DNA of 64,000 nt, taken from contig JBGSOG010000046.1 of assembly GCA_041739225.1 (NCBI GenBank), positions 62,001-126,000 of the forward strand, given 5' to 3'. Source of the stretch: BOKV01 sp041739225. GTDB taxonomy: Bacteria > Pseudomonadota > Alphaproteobacteria > Rhizobiales > Rhizobiaceae. This document shows, one piece after another, positions 1 through 9,194 of the stretch (positions are counted from its first letter, which is position 1; each line of letters opens with the position of its first letter). Both the position numbers and the translations under genes were made by a program. Below the pieces are notes generated by a model. The model was not told the origin of the DNA, made no database searches, and saw nothing but the letters and a program-made list of their open reading frames with translations.

Positions 1-1041
1 GGGGTCAAAATTGTTGGTGATATTCCAGCCGGATTGCCACCGTTGACCTTTCCCAGCCTCGACCCGGTTTTGGTACGCGAACTGCTTCTGCCGGCGCTGC
101 TGATTTCCGTCGTCGGCTTTGTTGAATCAGTATCCGTGGCGCAAACGCTTGCCGCCAAACGCCGCCAGCGCATTGTGCCGGATCAGGAGTTGATCGGGCT
201 TGGAGCTTCCAACATCGCAGCCAGCCTGACCGGCGGCTATCCGGTAACCGGTGGCTTTGCCCGGTCGGTGGTCAATTTTGATGCCGGCGCGGTCTCACCT
301 GCGGCTGGCATGTTTACGGCCGTGGGAATTGCCGTGGCCACCTTGCTGTTGACGCCGGTGCTGCATTTCCTGCCAAAGGCGACGCTTGCAGCAACCATTA
401 TCATTGCTGTTCTCACGCTGGTTGACCTTGGCGCAATCCGGCGCACCTGGAACTACTCAAGGGCCGACGCTGCGGCAATGCTGGCAACCATCGGCATCAC
501 GCTGTTTGAAGGTGTGGAAGCGGGTATTCTTGCGGGTGTTGCGTTCTCTATATTTGCGCATTTGTATCGGTCATCGCGACCGCATTTCGCCATTGTCGGG
601 CAGGTTCCCGGAACCGAGCATTTTCGCAACATCAAACGCCACAAGGTCGTAACAACACCGGAAATTTTGTCGCTGCGGATAGACGAGAGCCTTTATTTTG
701 CCAATGCGCGGTTTCTTGAGGACGTGGTTCTGGCCAAGGTGGCTGGTGAGCCGCGCATCAAGCATGTGGTGCTGATGTGTCCTTCGGTCAGCGACATTGA
801 CAGCAGTGCACTGGAAAGCCTTGAGGCAATCAACCATCGTTTGAAGGATGGCGGCATTACGTTCCACCTGAGTGAGGTAAAGGGCCCGGTGATGGACCGG
901 TTGAGCCGGATCGATTTCCTCACCCAACTCACTGGCCGGGTATTTCTCACCCAATATGATGCGTGGGCAGCACTTGCGCCCGAGCTCGCCCGCAAGACTT
1001 TGGCAAGTCAACGGGGTGCCGCAGGCGCCATAAAGTCCTGA
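1..1041 (+). CDS. SulP-family anion transporter, C-terminal part (5' end outside window)
   Basis: Frame 1 is open from the first base and no convincing start is in view, so the gene begins upstream. About 346 residues are visible, whereas SulP proteins usually have 500-600. The first ~185 residues are the end of the membrane domain, including GGYPVTGGFARS, typical of the SulP core. A cytoplasmic STAS domain follows from about residue 215, with VVLMCPSVSDIDSSALESL around the usual conserved serine position. The family moves sulfate, bicarbonate or dicarboxylates across the inner membrane; the substrate cannot be told from this fragment. The following gene is 176 bases away and probably separate. 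Confidence 0.9.
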   Translation, partial: GVKIVGDIPAGLPPLTFPSLDPVLVRELLLPALLISVVGFVESVSVAQTLAAKRRQRIVPDQELIGLGASNIAASLTGGYPVTGGFARSVVNFDAGAVSPAAGMFTAVGIAVATLLLTPVLHFLPKATLAATIIIAVLTLVDLGAIRRTWNYSRADAAAMLATIGITLFEGVEAGILAGVAFSIFAHLYRSSRPHFAIVGQVPGTEHFRNIKRHKVVTTPEILSLRIDESLYFANARFLEDVVLAKVAGEPRIKHVVLMCPSVSDIDSSALESLEAINHRLKDGGITFHLSEVKGPVMDRLSRIDFLTQLTGRVFLTQYDAWAALAPELARKTLASQRGAAGAIKS

Positions 1042-1086
1042 ACGATTTCAAACATTCTGAAATTGTTGAGGGGGCGTTAACCATGC

Positions 1087-1106
1087 AGCCAGCATTCAGG
1101 CTGGCT
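1087..1106 (+). terminator. Stem-loop downstream of the SulP gene
   Basis: AGCCAGC (1087-1093) and GCTGGCT (1100-1106) form a perfect 7-bp stem with a 6-base loop, 45 bases after the SulP stop. No T-run follows, so it is not a canonical intrinsic terminator; it could instead protect the mRNA 3' end. Confidence 0.3.
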
Positions 1107-1217
1107 GGACTGTGGCAATGCGCTACCCGTCGGATTTGCGCCATTGTTGCAAAGGGCTTGTTTACCTCTGTTTGACACTCATGGAAGTGAAGTATTCCTG
1201 AACTGGATGGACAGAGC

Positions 1218-2885
1218 ATGATTTCGACCCGACCGACTTCGGCTTCTTCATCAGGGAAGCGCCAGTCCCGGTTCTCAAAAGAGATTATCGCGCCATTTGC
1301 AACCTGGGCATCGGTTGCCACAGGTGCCAGTGTGGCGGGGGCTTTGGCCACTTTCATTCTGCCATCCAGCATCGCCCGGGTGGCAAGCGTGGCGCCTGTC
1401 GTGATTGTCGTCATCTCTTTGTATCTGCTTTGGCGCCGACTTTCCCCGGTGCTTCGTTCTTTGCTTGACCAGCAAGACCTATTGGCAAAAGACACGGTTG
1501 GAGAGCGCCAGTTCATTGCGATGGAAGTCGGGGCGGAAGCTTCCGAGAAGCAAAATTTGAACAGCGCCCTGGCCTTGCCGTTCACCGACACTTTGACCGG
1601 TCTTGGCAACAAGTTGCGGATGAACGAGAAATTCAATCGCCTGATCGAAGCACGCAAGGAAGACCCCGCTGCTTTCACCATTGGTTTGATGAACCTCGAC
1701 GGCATGAAGCCGATCAATGACCTTTTCGGCTTTGCCAGCGGCAATGAAGTAATCAAGCAGTGCGCGCTGCGCCTCGCGGCTGCGGTCGAGGGCGATGGCT
1801 TTGTCTGCCGGTATGCCGGTGATGAATTCGGGTTCATTTTCCCTTTTGTCATCGACGAAAAGGGAGCTGCCGAAAAGGGACGGCTTCTCCAAAGTGTGCT
1901 CGCCGCACCGTTCGATCTTGATGGCAGCACTGTACGGCTTTCGGGTTCCTTCGGCTTTGCCGTTCACCCGTATGCCGGAGACACAATGGAAGCCGTCATG
2001 GCCAATATCGACACCGCACTTTACCACTCAAAGCGCAATGGCCGCGGCCGGGTGACAATCTACAGCCGCGAACTGGAAGACATGGTTCGCGAAAATGCCC
2101 GGATAGAGCAGGCACTTCGCAATGCCGTGGCCAACAATGAAGTCACGCCGCATTTTCAGCCGATCATTTCGCTGCAGGATGGAAAGCTGCTCGGCTTTGA
2201 ATCGCTGGCACGCTGGATTGATCCAGAACTCGGATTCATTTCTCCGGCAAAGTTCATCCCGTTGGCTGAGGAGCGCGGCATCATCGCTGCACTGACTGAA
2301 TCCTTGCTGTTTCAGGCTGCTCGTGCTGCGGCGGAATGGCCCGAAGAATTGTTCCTGTCTTTCAACGTTTCCAGCGTCCAGCTGGTAGATCCCTCGACCG
2401 CACAAAACATCAAGGACGTCATTGCCAGAGCCGGTTTGCCGCCACACCGGCTGGAAATCGAAGTCACTGAAACCGCAATGATGTCAGATCCGGAAACCGC
2501 TGCGATGATCGTCGACGAATTGCACAAATCCGGCATCCGCATTTCCATGGATGATTTTGGTACCGGCCAGTCGTCGCTCGGCCGGTTGCGTGAACTCAAG
2601 CTCGACAAAGTCAAGATCGACCGCGCCTTCATCATGGCCATAGGCGAGGACAAGCCAGCCGAGCACATCGTGCGCGCGATCCTTGAAATGTGCGCAGGGC
2701 TTGAACTCACTGTTGTTGCCGAAGGCATCGAGGAAATTCGCCAGGCCGAAAGCCTCAAGCGCTATGGCTGCCATGCCGGGCAGGGCTATCTTTTCGGCAA
2801 GCCGCAGGATGCCCGCAAAACGCTGGGCTACATCCGCGACTTCATGCGCGACGGCATGCAACAACAACTGGCAAAGGCAAGCTGA
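1218..2885 (+). CDS. Membrane-anchored GGDEF/EAL c-di-GMP protein
   Basis: This 555-residue protein has two hydrophobic segments near residues 28-72, a GGDEF domain (about 118-285) and an EAL domain (about 298-545). The cyclase signature reads AGDEF at 200-204; this variant is compatible with activity in some proteins, and Asp161 (NLDGMKPIND) is kept. The EAL motif reads ESL (328-330), an accepted variant. EVTETAMM, DDFGTGQSS, DKVKIDRAF and AEGIEE are all present, so phosphodiesterase activity is likely. The protein should make and/or degrade c-di-GMP at the inner membrane; which activity dominates is not visible. No sensory PAS or GAF domain is seen, only a short membrane anchor. Confidence 0.93.
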   Translation: MISTRPTSASSSGKRQSRFSKEIIAPFATWASVATGASVAGALATFILPSSIARVASVAPVVIVVISLYLLWRRLSPVLRSLLDQQDLLAKDTVGERQFIAMEVGAEASEKQNLNSALALPFTDTLTGLGNKLRMNEKFNRLIEARKEDPAAFTIGLMNLDGMKPINDLFGFASGNEVIKQCALRLAAAVEGDGFVCRYAGDEFGFIFPFVIDEKGAAEKGRLLQSVLAAPFDLDGSTVRLSGSFGFAVHPYAGDTMEAVMANIDTALYHSKRNGRGRVTIYSRELEDMVRENARIEQALRNAVANNEVTPHFQPIISLQDGKLLGFESLARWIDPELGFISPAKFIPLAEERGIIAALTESLLFQAARAAAEWPEELFLSFNVSSVQLVDPSTAQNIKDVIARAGLPPHRLEIEVTETAMMSDPETAAMIVDELHKSGIRISMDDFGTGQSSLGRLRELKLDKVKIDRAFIMAIGEDKPAEHIVRAILEMCAGLELTVVAEGIEEIRQAESLKRYGCHAGQGYLFGKPQDARKTLGYIRDFMRDGMQQQLAKAS

Positions 2886-2999
2886 AGGCATTTCCGCTGC
2901 AACATCTGTGGAGAGTTTTGCAGGCCGCTTGTGGCAGCAAAAGGCTTCACTATGTTGCGGAAGTGAGCGTTGTATCGGCGCCAACGTCCGGAAATCACC

Positions 3000-3623
3000 A
3001 TGGCCAAGCTTTATTTCTCGTATTCGGCAATGAACGCCGGCAAATCGACGCTGCTTTTGCAGGCGGCGCACAATTATGCCGAACGCGGCATGGACACGCT
3101 ATTGCTCGTTTCGGCAATCGACAGCCGAACCCGCAAGGGTGAGATTGCTTCGCGTATCGGGCTGGCGCGCGAGGCGGAGATATTCAACCATCACGAAGAC
3201 CTCTACGCCTTGATTGGTGCAAAACTGAAGACTGGAAAAACAGCCTGCATTTTCATCGATGAAGCGCAGTGGATGGAAGAAAGCCAGGTTTGGCAGCTGG
3301 CCCGGGTCGTTGACGAACTGGACGTTCCGGTGATGTGCTACGGCCTGCGCACCGACTTTCAGGGCAAACTTTTTCCCGGCAGCATGGCACTTCTTGCCAT
3401 TGCCGACGAATTGCGTGAAGTGCGCACAATCTGCTGGTGCGGGCGCAAGGCGAGCATGGTGGTGCGGCTTGGCGCAGACGGCCGCCCTGTCGAGGAAGGC
3501 GACCAGATTTTCGTTGGCGGCAATGAAAGCTATGTCTCGCTTTGTCGCCGACACTGGACGGCACGTGACATCGGGCCAGGCCGGGTGGGAACGGACGGCT
3601 TTGTTGCCGAAGGTGTACAGTAA
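3000..3623 (+). CDS. tdk: Thymidine kinase (TK1-like)
   Basis: Salvages thymidine to dTMP using ATP in the cytoplasm. The ATG at 3000 gives 207 residues, the usual length, and places the P-loop at the N-terminus (SAMNAGKST, 9-17). DEAQW at 87-91 is the Walker B/catalytic segment. The lasso region and zinc site are recognisable from GLRTDFQGKLFPGS, then CWCGRK and a final CRRHW. The frame is open back to 2970, but nothing upstream of 3000 looks like family sequence. The gene stands alone, about 115 bases after the GGDEF/EAL gene. Confidence 0.95.
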   Translation: MAKLYFSYSAMNAGKSTLLLQAAHNYAERGMDTLLLVSAIDSRTRKGEIASRIGLAREAEIFNHHEDLYALIGAKLKTGKTACIFIDEAQWMEESQVWQLARVVDELDVPVMCYGLRTDFQGKLFPGSMALLAIADELREVRTICWCGRKASMVVRLGADGRPVEEGDQIFVGGNESYVSLCRRHWTARDIGPGRVGTDGFVAEGVQ

Positions 3624-3689
3624 GTCGGCTCTTACCACAGTTTGAACACGGAACGCAGGCAACAGGAAAGCAACCAAGGGAGTTTCGCC

Positions 3690-4181
3690 ATGCATTTCCG
3701 TCCTGTTCTCATTGCCAGCGCTTTTGTTTTCGCCAGTGTTTTTACCGCTGAGGCACAATCGAATGCGCCAGTCCGTGTCGGCCTGCTGACTTGTCAGGTG
3801 GATGGCGGAAAGGGGCGCATCATCAGTTCACGGCGTGAATTGTCGTGTATCTTTGAAAACGTCGATGGGCGTGCCGTCGAGCGTTATGCCGGCGAAATTC
3901 GCCGCATCGGGCTGGATATCGGCAATACCCAATATTCCGACATTGCATGGGGCGTTTTCTCGGTTACCCGAAACGGCTTCACACCTGGCGCATTGCAGGG
4001 CAATTATGCCGGGTTGTCAGCCGGCGCGTCCATTGGCGTGGGCATTGGTGCGAACGCCTTGATTGGCGGGCTTGACCGTTCTTTCGCGTTGCAGCCGCTG
4101 AGCGTCGAGACCAGCCGCGGCTTCAACCTTGCCGTCGGCGTTGCGCAGCTCGAATTGGTCAGTGTTGGCGAATTCCGGTAA
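3690..4181 (+). CDS. DUF992 family exported protein
   Basis: The ATG at 3690 follows a purine-rich AAGGGA ribosome binding site and gives 163 residues. Residues 1-21 are a classical Sec signal peptide ending in TAEAQ. The mature part carries VGLLTCQVDGGKG and SRRELSCIFENV, with a cysteine pair as in DUF992 proteins, and a Gly/Ala-rich stretch (GLSAGASIGVGIGANALIGG). DUF992 proteins are small periplasmic or outer-membrane-associated proteins of alphaproteobacteria with no assigned function. No operon partner is obvious: the next gene is 93 bases downstream and unrelated in type. Confidence 0.8.
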   Translation: MHFRPVLIASAFVFASVFTAEAQSNAPVRVGLLTCQVDGGKGRIISSRRELSCIFENVDGRAVERYAGEIRRIGLDIGNTQYSDIAWGVFSVTRNGFTPGALQGNYAGLSAGASIGVGIGANALIGGLDRSFALQPLSVETSRGFNLAVGVAQLELVSVGEFR

Positions 4182-4274
4182 GTGAAATAAATCAAGCATT
4201 CGCTTCAAAAGCGTGACGCGAACACCTATATTCGCGGCGCATCGGGGATTGGCCCAATTTGCGGGAGATTTTGC

Positions 4275-5360
4275 ATGGCGAATTTGAACAAATTTGATTC
4301 CGAAATTGAAAAGACCCGCCAGACAGTCGAGGAAATGCGCACGAAGCTGGAGCAATCCGGTGTCGTTCTCGACAAGCTTGCCAAGGCTGAAACCATTGGC
4401 CAGATCGATTTCAACATTGAAAACGCCCGGATCGAGGACGTTCTCAAGCAGCAGAAGACCATGGAAGGCAACATTGCCGACCTGATCATCGGGCTGGAAG
4501 ACGCCACAAACGTGTTCGGCTCCGAATTCGAGAGCATGAAGAGCTTCTCGGCGTGGGAAAAAATTGTCGGCATCTTTTCAAAACAATCAATGCAGCGCAT
4601 GCGTTCCGACCGTGTCCGCAACATGTCGCTGGCTTCCAACCTGCAGGAGTTGCTTGCCAAGTCCGACAAGATCGTTGGCATCCTGCGCGGGCAGAAGCAG
4701 GCGCTGGAAGCGCGCTACAAGGCATCTGAAACCAGCCTGAAGACCGTTCTGGAGCGGCGTACCGTCACATCAGAAACCCTCATGTCAACGCAAAAGCGCA
4801 TTGAGGAAATCAACCCGCTGTTGCTTGATTTGGAAAACCGGATCGCTTCGTCAACCGACCAGAAAATGCGCACCCAGCTTGAAGGGCAGCGCTCGGAGCT
4901 GGCGACCGAATACAACAAGATGCAGGCGCGCGAGCAGGAATTGCTGGCCGAAAGCCAGACGCTCGAGCGCTACACCTCAATGTTCCAGACCTTCGTCGAT
5001 TCGCTCAACAACCAGCTGGCTGCGCAGCAAACCCTGATCAACAAGCTGGAAATCGACACCGAGCAGCGCGTCGTTCTCTACAAGGCACTGGAAGACTCGT
5101 TGAAGACCGCGGCGCAGCAGGATGTCGCGCACAAGATCAACACGCTTGGCAACAAGGTTGACACGGCGGCGGAGGAAACCATGGCAGGCATTGGTGCAGC
5201 AGCGCAGTCCCACATTGGTGACTTGCTGGAGATGCATGAGAAGAACATGCTTTCGACCAAGGACATCCAGCGCCGCAAGAAGCTGGCTGACGATGCATTT
5301 GCGCGTCGGTTCGACGATGTCATGCGCAAGCACAATTCGGCGGATTACGTGGCGTCCTGA
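4275..5360 (+). CDS. Cytoplasmic coiled-coil protein, first gene of an uncharacterised AAA+ cluster
   Basis: I do not recognise a named family. The 361-residue protein has no signal peptide or membrane helix. It is almost wholly helical with long heptad stretches (about residues 1-50 and 130-310) rich in Glu, Gln, Lys and Ser, for example FQTFVDSLNNQLAAQQTLI and LEIDTEQRVVLYKALE. The general look is that of a toxic-anion-resistance (TelA)-like or scaffold coiled coil, but I see no TelA signature I would trust. Three same-strand genes start here with gaps of 27 and 4 bases, so it is probably co-transcribed with the AAA+ ATPase and may scaffold it. Confidence 0.75.
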   Translation: MANLNKFDSEIEKTRQTVEEMRTKLEQSGVVLDKLAKAETIGQIDFNIENARIEDVLKQQKTMEGNIADLIIGLEDATNVFGSEFESMKSFSAWEKIVGIFSKQSMQRMRSDRVRNMSLASNLQELLAKSDKIVGILRGQKQALEARYKASETSLKTVLERRTVTSETLMSTQKRIEEINPLLLDLENRIASSTDQKMRTQLEGQRSELATEYNKMQAREQELLAESQTLERYTSMFQTFVDSLNNQLAAQQTLINKLEIDTEQRVVLYKALEDSLKTAAQQDVAHKINTLGNKVDTAAEETMAGIGAAAQSHIGDLLEMHEKNMLSTKDIQRRKKLADDAFARRFDDVMRKHNSADYVAS

Positions 5361-5387
5361 GGGGTTGGTCCCTTGGGAGCGGCCTGA

Positions 5388-6530
5388 ATGAAATCCGATG
5401 TGACTGCAATTTCCCGCTATTTCTCAGCGCTCAACCGGGCGCTGGACGGGCTGGACACTTATCTCAACGACAATGAAAGCCCGCTGTACAAGCACGATGT
5501 GCTGGGCACGGCGGTGACGGAATATCTGGTACGGCTGCGCGGCTCGCTGCGCAGCTGGCAGGACCGTTCGGCATTTGCCGACAAGTTCAACATCTCGCAG
5601 GCGGAAAGCGGCTTTCCGGTTTACCAGAACGTTCTGGAGTTGGAAAACGACCGGCGCGAAGCCAAGAAACGGCTGGCGGCGATGCCTGACGAGGCGACCA
5701 TCCGCAAGGAGATGGTCGATTTCATCCTGACGAAAAAAGCATTTCCCGACGCCCTGCAAAAAATCATGGCCGAACGGGTGTATTTGTCCTCGGTCGAAGG
5801 CGGATTGCATTTCTCGCCGCTGTGTCTGCCACGAACGGTGCGGGTTTCGGTCAATCCCAAGACCAAGAGACCCTATTATATCGTGCACTGGGGTTATTAT
5901 GACGGCACGGCAAACCTGCCGATGGTTTACGTAGCCTCTCTGGAAGACTCTTCGCCCGAAATGGTTTCCACGCTCGTGGAAGGCGACAAACTGGCCCGCG
6001 GCATCGACATTCCGCTGCCGGTGGAAGGACTGCTGAACCCGGCGCTGGCGCACCAGTTCGACGAATTCTGCGACAAGAATTCCTCCTATTCGCTGATGCT
6101 CAACACGATTGCGACCAGCCTCGACAAGGATTTTCCAACGCTGCATCCCAAGCAGTTGCGCCGCTTCGTGCTGGGTCCCTTCTACCATGCCGACATCACG
6201 GTGAACGGCGCGACAGTCGACAAGATCCTGCAAAAGGTGAAGCGTCCGGAGAACCAGTGGGTTCTCACCTGGACGTTGCAGGAAATCTATTCTGCCAACG
6301 AGAAGGCCGGCAAGCGCGGGCTTTGGTCCAATCAGCCGCCGCAAGAGGAATTCTTCATCAACACCGATGATCTGGAAGCGGTGCGCATGGGCGTGTCGGC
6401 CTATTCACGTCATGCGCTGGTTCCGCACGAAGCCTATCAGGCAATCTATGCCGAGGGCGAAGCCGAGAAAATCTTTGCTGGTTTTGAGACGCACATCATT
6501 TCCGGAAACAAGGTCCTGAGGAGGATTTGA
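5388..6530 (+). CDS. Uncharacterised 380-residue cytoplasmic protein of the AAA+ cluster
   Basis: No family recognised. The ATG at 5388 follows GGGAG (about 5375-5379). The protein is soluble, without signal peptide or membrane helices, and mixed in character: a helical N-terminus (about 1-130), then a more beta-like centre with LCLPRTVRVSVNPKTKRPYY and IVHWGYYDGTANLP. It lies 27 bases after the coiled-coil gene and 4 bases before the AAA+ gene, which argues for a common complex or pathway. It could be a substrate adaptor for the ATPase, but that is inference from position only. Confidence 0.7.
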   Translation: MKSDVTAISRYFSALNRALDGLDTYLNDNESPLYKHDVLGTAVTEYLVRLRGSLRSWQDRSAFADKFNISQAESGFPVYQNVLELENDRREAKKRLAAMPDEATIRKEMVDFILTKKAFPDALQKIMAERVYLSSVEGGLHFSPLCLPRTVRVSVNPKTKRPYYIVHWGYYDGTANLPMVYVASLEDSSPEMVSTLVEGDKLARGIDIPLPVEGLLNPALAHQFDEFCDKNSSYSLMLNTIATSLDKDFPTLHPKQLRRFVLGPFYHADITVNGATVDKILQKVKRPENQWVLTWTLQEIYSANEKAGKRGLWSNQPPQEEFFINTDDLEAVRMGVSAYSRHALVPHEAYQAIYAEGEAEKIFAGFETHIISGNKVLRRI

Positions 6531-6534
6531 ACGC

Positions 6535-8445
6535 ATGGATGCAGCGCTCACCACGCTTTCTGAAGGCGACATTGCCAAGCATGTGGCGACAGCCCAAAGC
6601 ATTGTCACCCGCTTCACACTGACCGAGGCTGCGCCGCGCGAAAGCGGTGTGGAACTGGCGGGAACGCGGCGCAGGTTCGTCTCAACCGTTTCGACTGCGG
6701 GCATGAAATCGACCCGCGAGGTCGAATTCGCCAAGACGCTTTCTACAATCACCCCGCAAGACACGATGTTGTCGCCAACCCAGCATAACATCCTCTACAA
6801 AACGCGCCGGGCAATATCCGTTGCGCTTGCGGTTGGCGATCTTTTTGCCCGCCAGACCGGGCTTGACGCCCTGCACCTGCGCAATGCCTCCGCTGTTCTG
6901 GATGGTGCCGATGCCGACCGCTATCGCAGCTTGATGGAAGCCTCGGCCTATGTGGCGGCGTTCGCCGCAGCGGCATACGCCAAGCAGTTGATCGAGACCA
7001 ATGGCGAGGCGACATCCGATGTCGGCGCACCTTCGTTCAATTTTGCCACGCCCGGCGATGCGCTGAAGGGTCTTGTCGCTGCGTTTGATGCAGCGGCCAC
7101 CGGCGCGGCTGATGACGTTGTGCTTGGGCAGCGCATTCGGGCCGCGGCCGATGCCGCGCTGGAAGACCTGTTGTCGCGCAAGAGCCGCTTCACCGGACTG
7201 GGTGCATTCGAGCAGACGCATTTGCGGCTGGACCATGACGGCTTTGAGCTGAATGGCTTTGATGTAGCGCCCGGTGCCAAGGGCAAGCCGCTGGTCATGA
7301 CTTTCAAAAAGCCGGACGAAATCATCGGAAACCACATTGCCAAATATCAGGCGATGCGGCTGTCCAAGATGCTGATGGCCTATGATTTCGACCGGCAACT
7401 CAACCCGTTTGTCGAACTTGGCGGTTTCCTGTTCACGTTCATCGGTGACGGTGCGCCGGGTACCGGCAAGACCATTTTGATCCAGATGATCGCCGGACTG
7501 ATCCATGACTACTGCCAGGTGGCTGGGTACGGCTTCACCTACGAGAATTTCGGCGTTGACCAGATTTCATCCTACCAGGGCAAATCAGGGCAGAACTGCA
7601 AGCAATTCATCAACAATGTCATCAATCCGCGCACCATCGGGTTTGGCACAATCGACGACATCGACCAGGTGGCGGCGCGCCGGTCCGACGACCGCGCTTC
7701 GGCAGGCCAGCAGGAAGTGACGGCCGTGCTGATGGAGAGCTTTGCCGGAGCGACCACGGTCGTTCGCGGCAATTGCACTTTCGGCATGTTCTCGAACTAT
7801 CCTGAAAATGTTGACGATGCACTGCGTCAGCGTGCCGGTGCCAGGTGGATGGTGGACGGGCCGCAGACCCGTGCTGACTACATCGACATTTTTGCGCTGC
7901 TGGCGGGCAAGAACCACAAGATTCCGCTCGGCGATCACAAATTGTATGAAGCGCAGATCATCCAGAAGGCGGTCAGTGAAGCCTATGATGAGCATTCAAG
8001 ACCGCAGGAAGATGGTCTTGTCGGCGTTTACGAGCGCTTCATGAAGGAGCATGGCGGGCTGAAGTCGATCGTCGACATCGGCACCTATCTGCACATGATC
8101 AAGGAAGCAGAGCCGCGCTTTACCGGGCGGGCGATCAAGAACGTCACCGACGCCATCAAGATGCGGGCGATGAATGTTGACCTGCCGGATGACTGGTTCG
8201 CAAAGCCCGAAACCTTCATGCGCAAACCGTATGATGAAAAGAAAGCGATGATCGAGGAATTGCGCGGGCCGTTCACCATCGAAATGGTGATGCAGGAAAT
8301 CAACCGCTACGCCGACAGCGAATTCCGGTATTCCGACAAGGCCGATGATGCCGCCGTCGGCGAGATCATCCGGCGCGAGCGCCAGCGCGAAAAAGCGGTG
8401 GCGCGGATCGGGGAGTTGAAAGAAAAGGGGCTTTGGGGGTCTTGA
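6535..8445 (+). CDS. AAA+ ATPase of an uncharacterised cluster
   Basis: A 636-residue protein with one AAA+ module in its C-terminal half. Walker A is GDGAPGTGKT (about 304-313), Walker B GTIDDIDQ (about 370-377), a sensor-1-like Asn lies in FGMFSNYPENVDDALRQRAG, and Arg residues just after it may be the finger. The first ~250 residues are helical and unlike known adaptor domains; no protease or zinc motif is seen. GAGGAGG sits 10-15 bases before the start. The gene is translationally close to the unknown gene upstream (4 bases). Downstream, the cluster is interrupted by toxin-antitoxin genes before resuming at 9856. It is probably an ATP-driven remodelling factor; substrate unknown. Confidence 0.85.
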   Translation: MDAALTTLSEGDIAKHVATAQSIVTRFTLTEAAPRESGVELAGTRRRFVSTVSTAGMKSTREVEFAKTLSTITPQDTMLSPTQHNILYKTRRAISVALAVGDLFARQTGLDALHLRNASAVLDGADADRYRSLMEASAYVAAFAAAAYAKQLIETNGEATSDVGAPSFNFATPGDALKGLVAAFDAAATGAADDVVLGQRIRAAADAALEDLLSRKSRFTGLGAFEQTHLRLDHDGFELNGFDVAPGAKGKPLVMTFKKPDEIIGNHIAKYQAMRLSKMLMAYDFDRQLNPFVELGGFLFTFIGDGAPGTGKTILIQMIAGLIHDYCQVAGYGFTYENFGVDQISSYQGKSGQNCKQFINNVINPRTIGFGTIDDIDQVAARRSDDRASAGQQEVTAVLMESFAGATTVVRGNCTFGMFSNYPENVDDALRQRAGARWMVDGPQTRADYIDIFALLAGKNHKIPLGDHKLYEAQIIQKAVSEAYDEHSRPQEDGLVGVYERFMKEHGGLKSIVDIGTYLHMIKEAEPRFTGRAIKNVTDAIKMRAMNVDLPDDWFAKPETFMRKPYDEKKAMIEELRGPFTIEMVMQEINRYADSEFRYSDKADDAAVGEIIRRERQREKAVARIGELKEKGLWGS

Positions 8446-8454
8446 GTTCAGCGC

Positions 8455-8850
8455 CTAACCCATAATCTCCTTAACCGCAGCTTGGGCCAGAAAGCCTGAG
8501 CGGGTCATTTTGCGGCGGTGAGCCTCTGAATCTATGGCTTCAAGCAGACCCTTGTCGAGCGTGATGTTTACGCGGGCAGATTTACCCTTGTTTTGAAGCA
8601 GCGGTACGGAAATCAGATAAGCCCCGTCTTTCAAGTCCGCCATTATGTCGGGCATGTTGCGAATGGCTTCGATGGGTGACGCTTCAGGCAGCGTGTCAAT
8701 TTCGTAGGCGTAAAACTCCAGCGCCTCCATGGCGTTGGCAATGATTTCCTGTTCGCTGTCAGCAGCTGAAAAGCAGCCTGGCAGGTCCGGAAAGCTGACA
8801 CCGAAGGCGCTATTTGCATCTTTGTGAACGATGGCGATGTAATGGGTCAT
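8455..8850 (-). CDS. hicB: HicB-type antitoxin
   Basis: 131 residues from the ATG at 8850; the frame can also start at a TTG at 8865. The N-terminal half has the HicB partial RNase-H-like fold (YIAIVHKDANSAFGVSFPDL, then PGCFSAADS). The C-terminus is a ribbon-helix-helix DNA-binding segment (ARVNITLDKGLLEAIDSEA, then HRRKMTRSGFLAQAA). It should neutralise HicA and repress its own operon. Its start abuts the hicA stop, so the two are coupled in the order toxin-antitoxin, usual for hicAB. It ends 9 bases from the end of the AAA+ gene on the other strand. Confidence 0.9.
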   Translation of the reverse strand: MTHYIAIVHKDANSAFGVSFPDLPGCFSAADSEQEIIANAMEALEFYAYEIDTLPEASPIEAIRNMPDIMADLKDGAYLISVPLLQNKGKSARVNITLDKGLLEAIDSEAHRRKMTRSGFLAQAAVKEIMG

Positions 8851-8861
8851 TCTTGCAACTT

Positions 8862-9065
8862 TCAAATCCAGCCCGCCATTTTTGCGATGTTGCGGGCGGT
8901 GCCAAGCGGCAGGTCATTCTTCGGGTGCGGAACGATCACTGTTCGCCCGTTCTTCCTGAACTTGTGGTGCGAACCTCGTATCCCAGCCGGTTCGAAGCCT
9001 TCTGCATACAAACGGCGTGTGATTACCCGACTATCGGTTTCAACACGCGGCGGCTTGGAGGTCAT
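8862..9065 (-). CDS. hicA: HicA-type mRNA interferase toxin
   Basis: 67 residues from the ATG at 9065 (ATG at 9071 and GTG at 9083 are alternatives; none has a strong ribosome binding site). The dsRBD-like HicA fold is shown by GIRGSHHKFRKNGRTVIVP with the catalytic His33/His34 region, and by the C-terminal HPKNDLPLGTARNIAKMAG. HicA toxins cleave mRNA without the ribosome and are blocked by HicB. All key residues are kept, so the toxin looks intact. It overlaps the TTG candidate start of hicB. Confidence 0.9.
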   Translation of the reverse strand: MTSKPPRVETDSRVITRRLYAEGFEPAGIRGSHHKFRKNGRTVIVPHPKNDLPLGTARNIAKMAGWI

Positions 9066-9155
9066 GAGCATATATATACACACTGCACGTAAAATTCAAG
9101 CTTCTCTTTGAGCCATGCCTCCCCGGTGCCTGATTGTATTCTCTCTGGATAATCC

Positions 9156-9178
9156 TATATTCTAGCCAGCCTAGCCAG
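9156..9178 (+). promoter_or_regulatory. Candidate promoter -10 and operator repeats of the Phd/VapC module
   Basis: TATATT (9156-9161) is a plausible -10 element. Directly after it, CTAGCCAG occurs twice (9162-9169 and 9171-9178), one base apart. Phd/VapB antitoxins bind repeated sites at their own promoters, so these are candidate autoregulatory half-sites. The antitoxin start is 16 bases further on. Not tested. Confidence 0.4.
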
Positions 9179-9194
9179 AACTTGGGAGTTCACC

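Noticed and set aside
8980..9000. tRNA T-loop-like GGTTCGAAG
   Set aside because: It lies inside hicA and no cloverleaf can be drawn around it.
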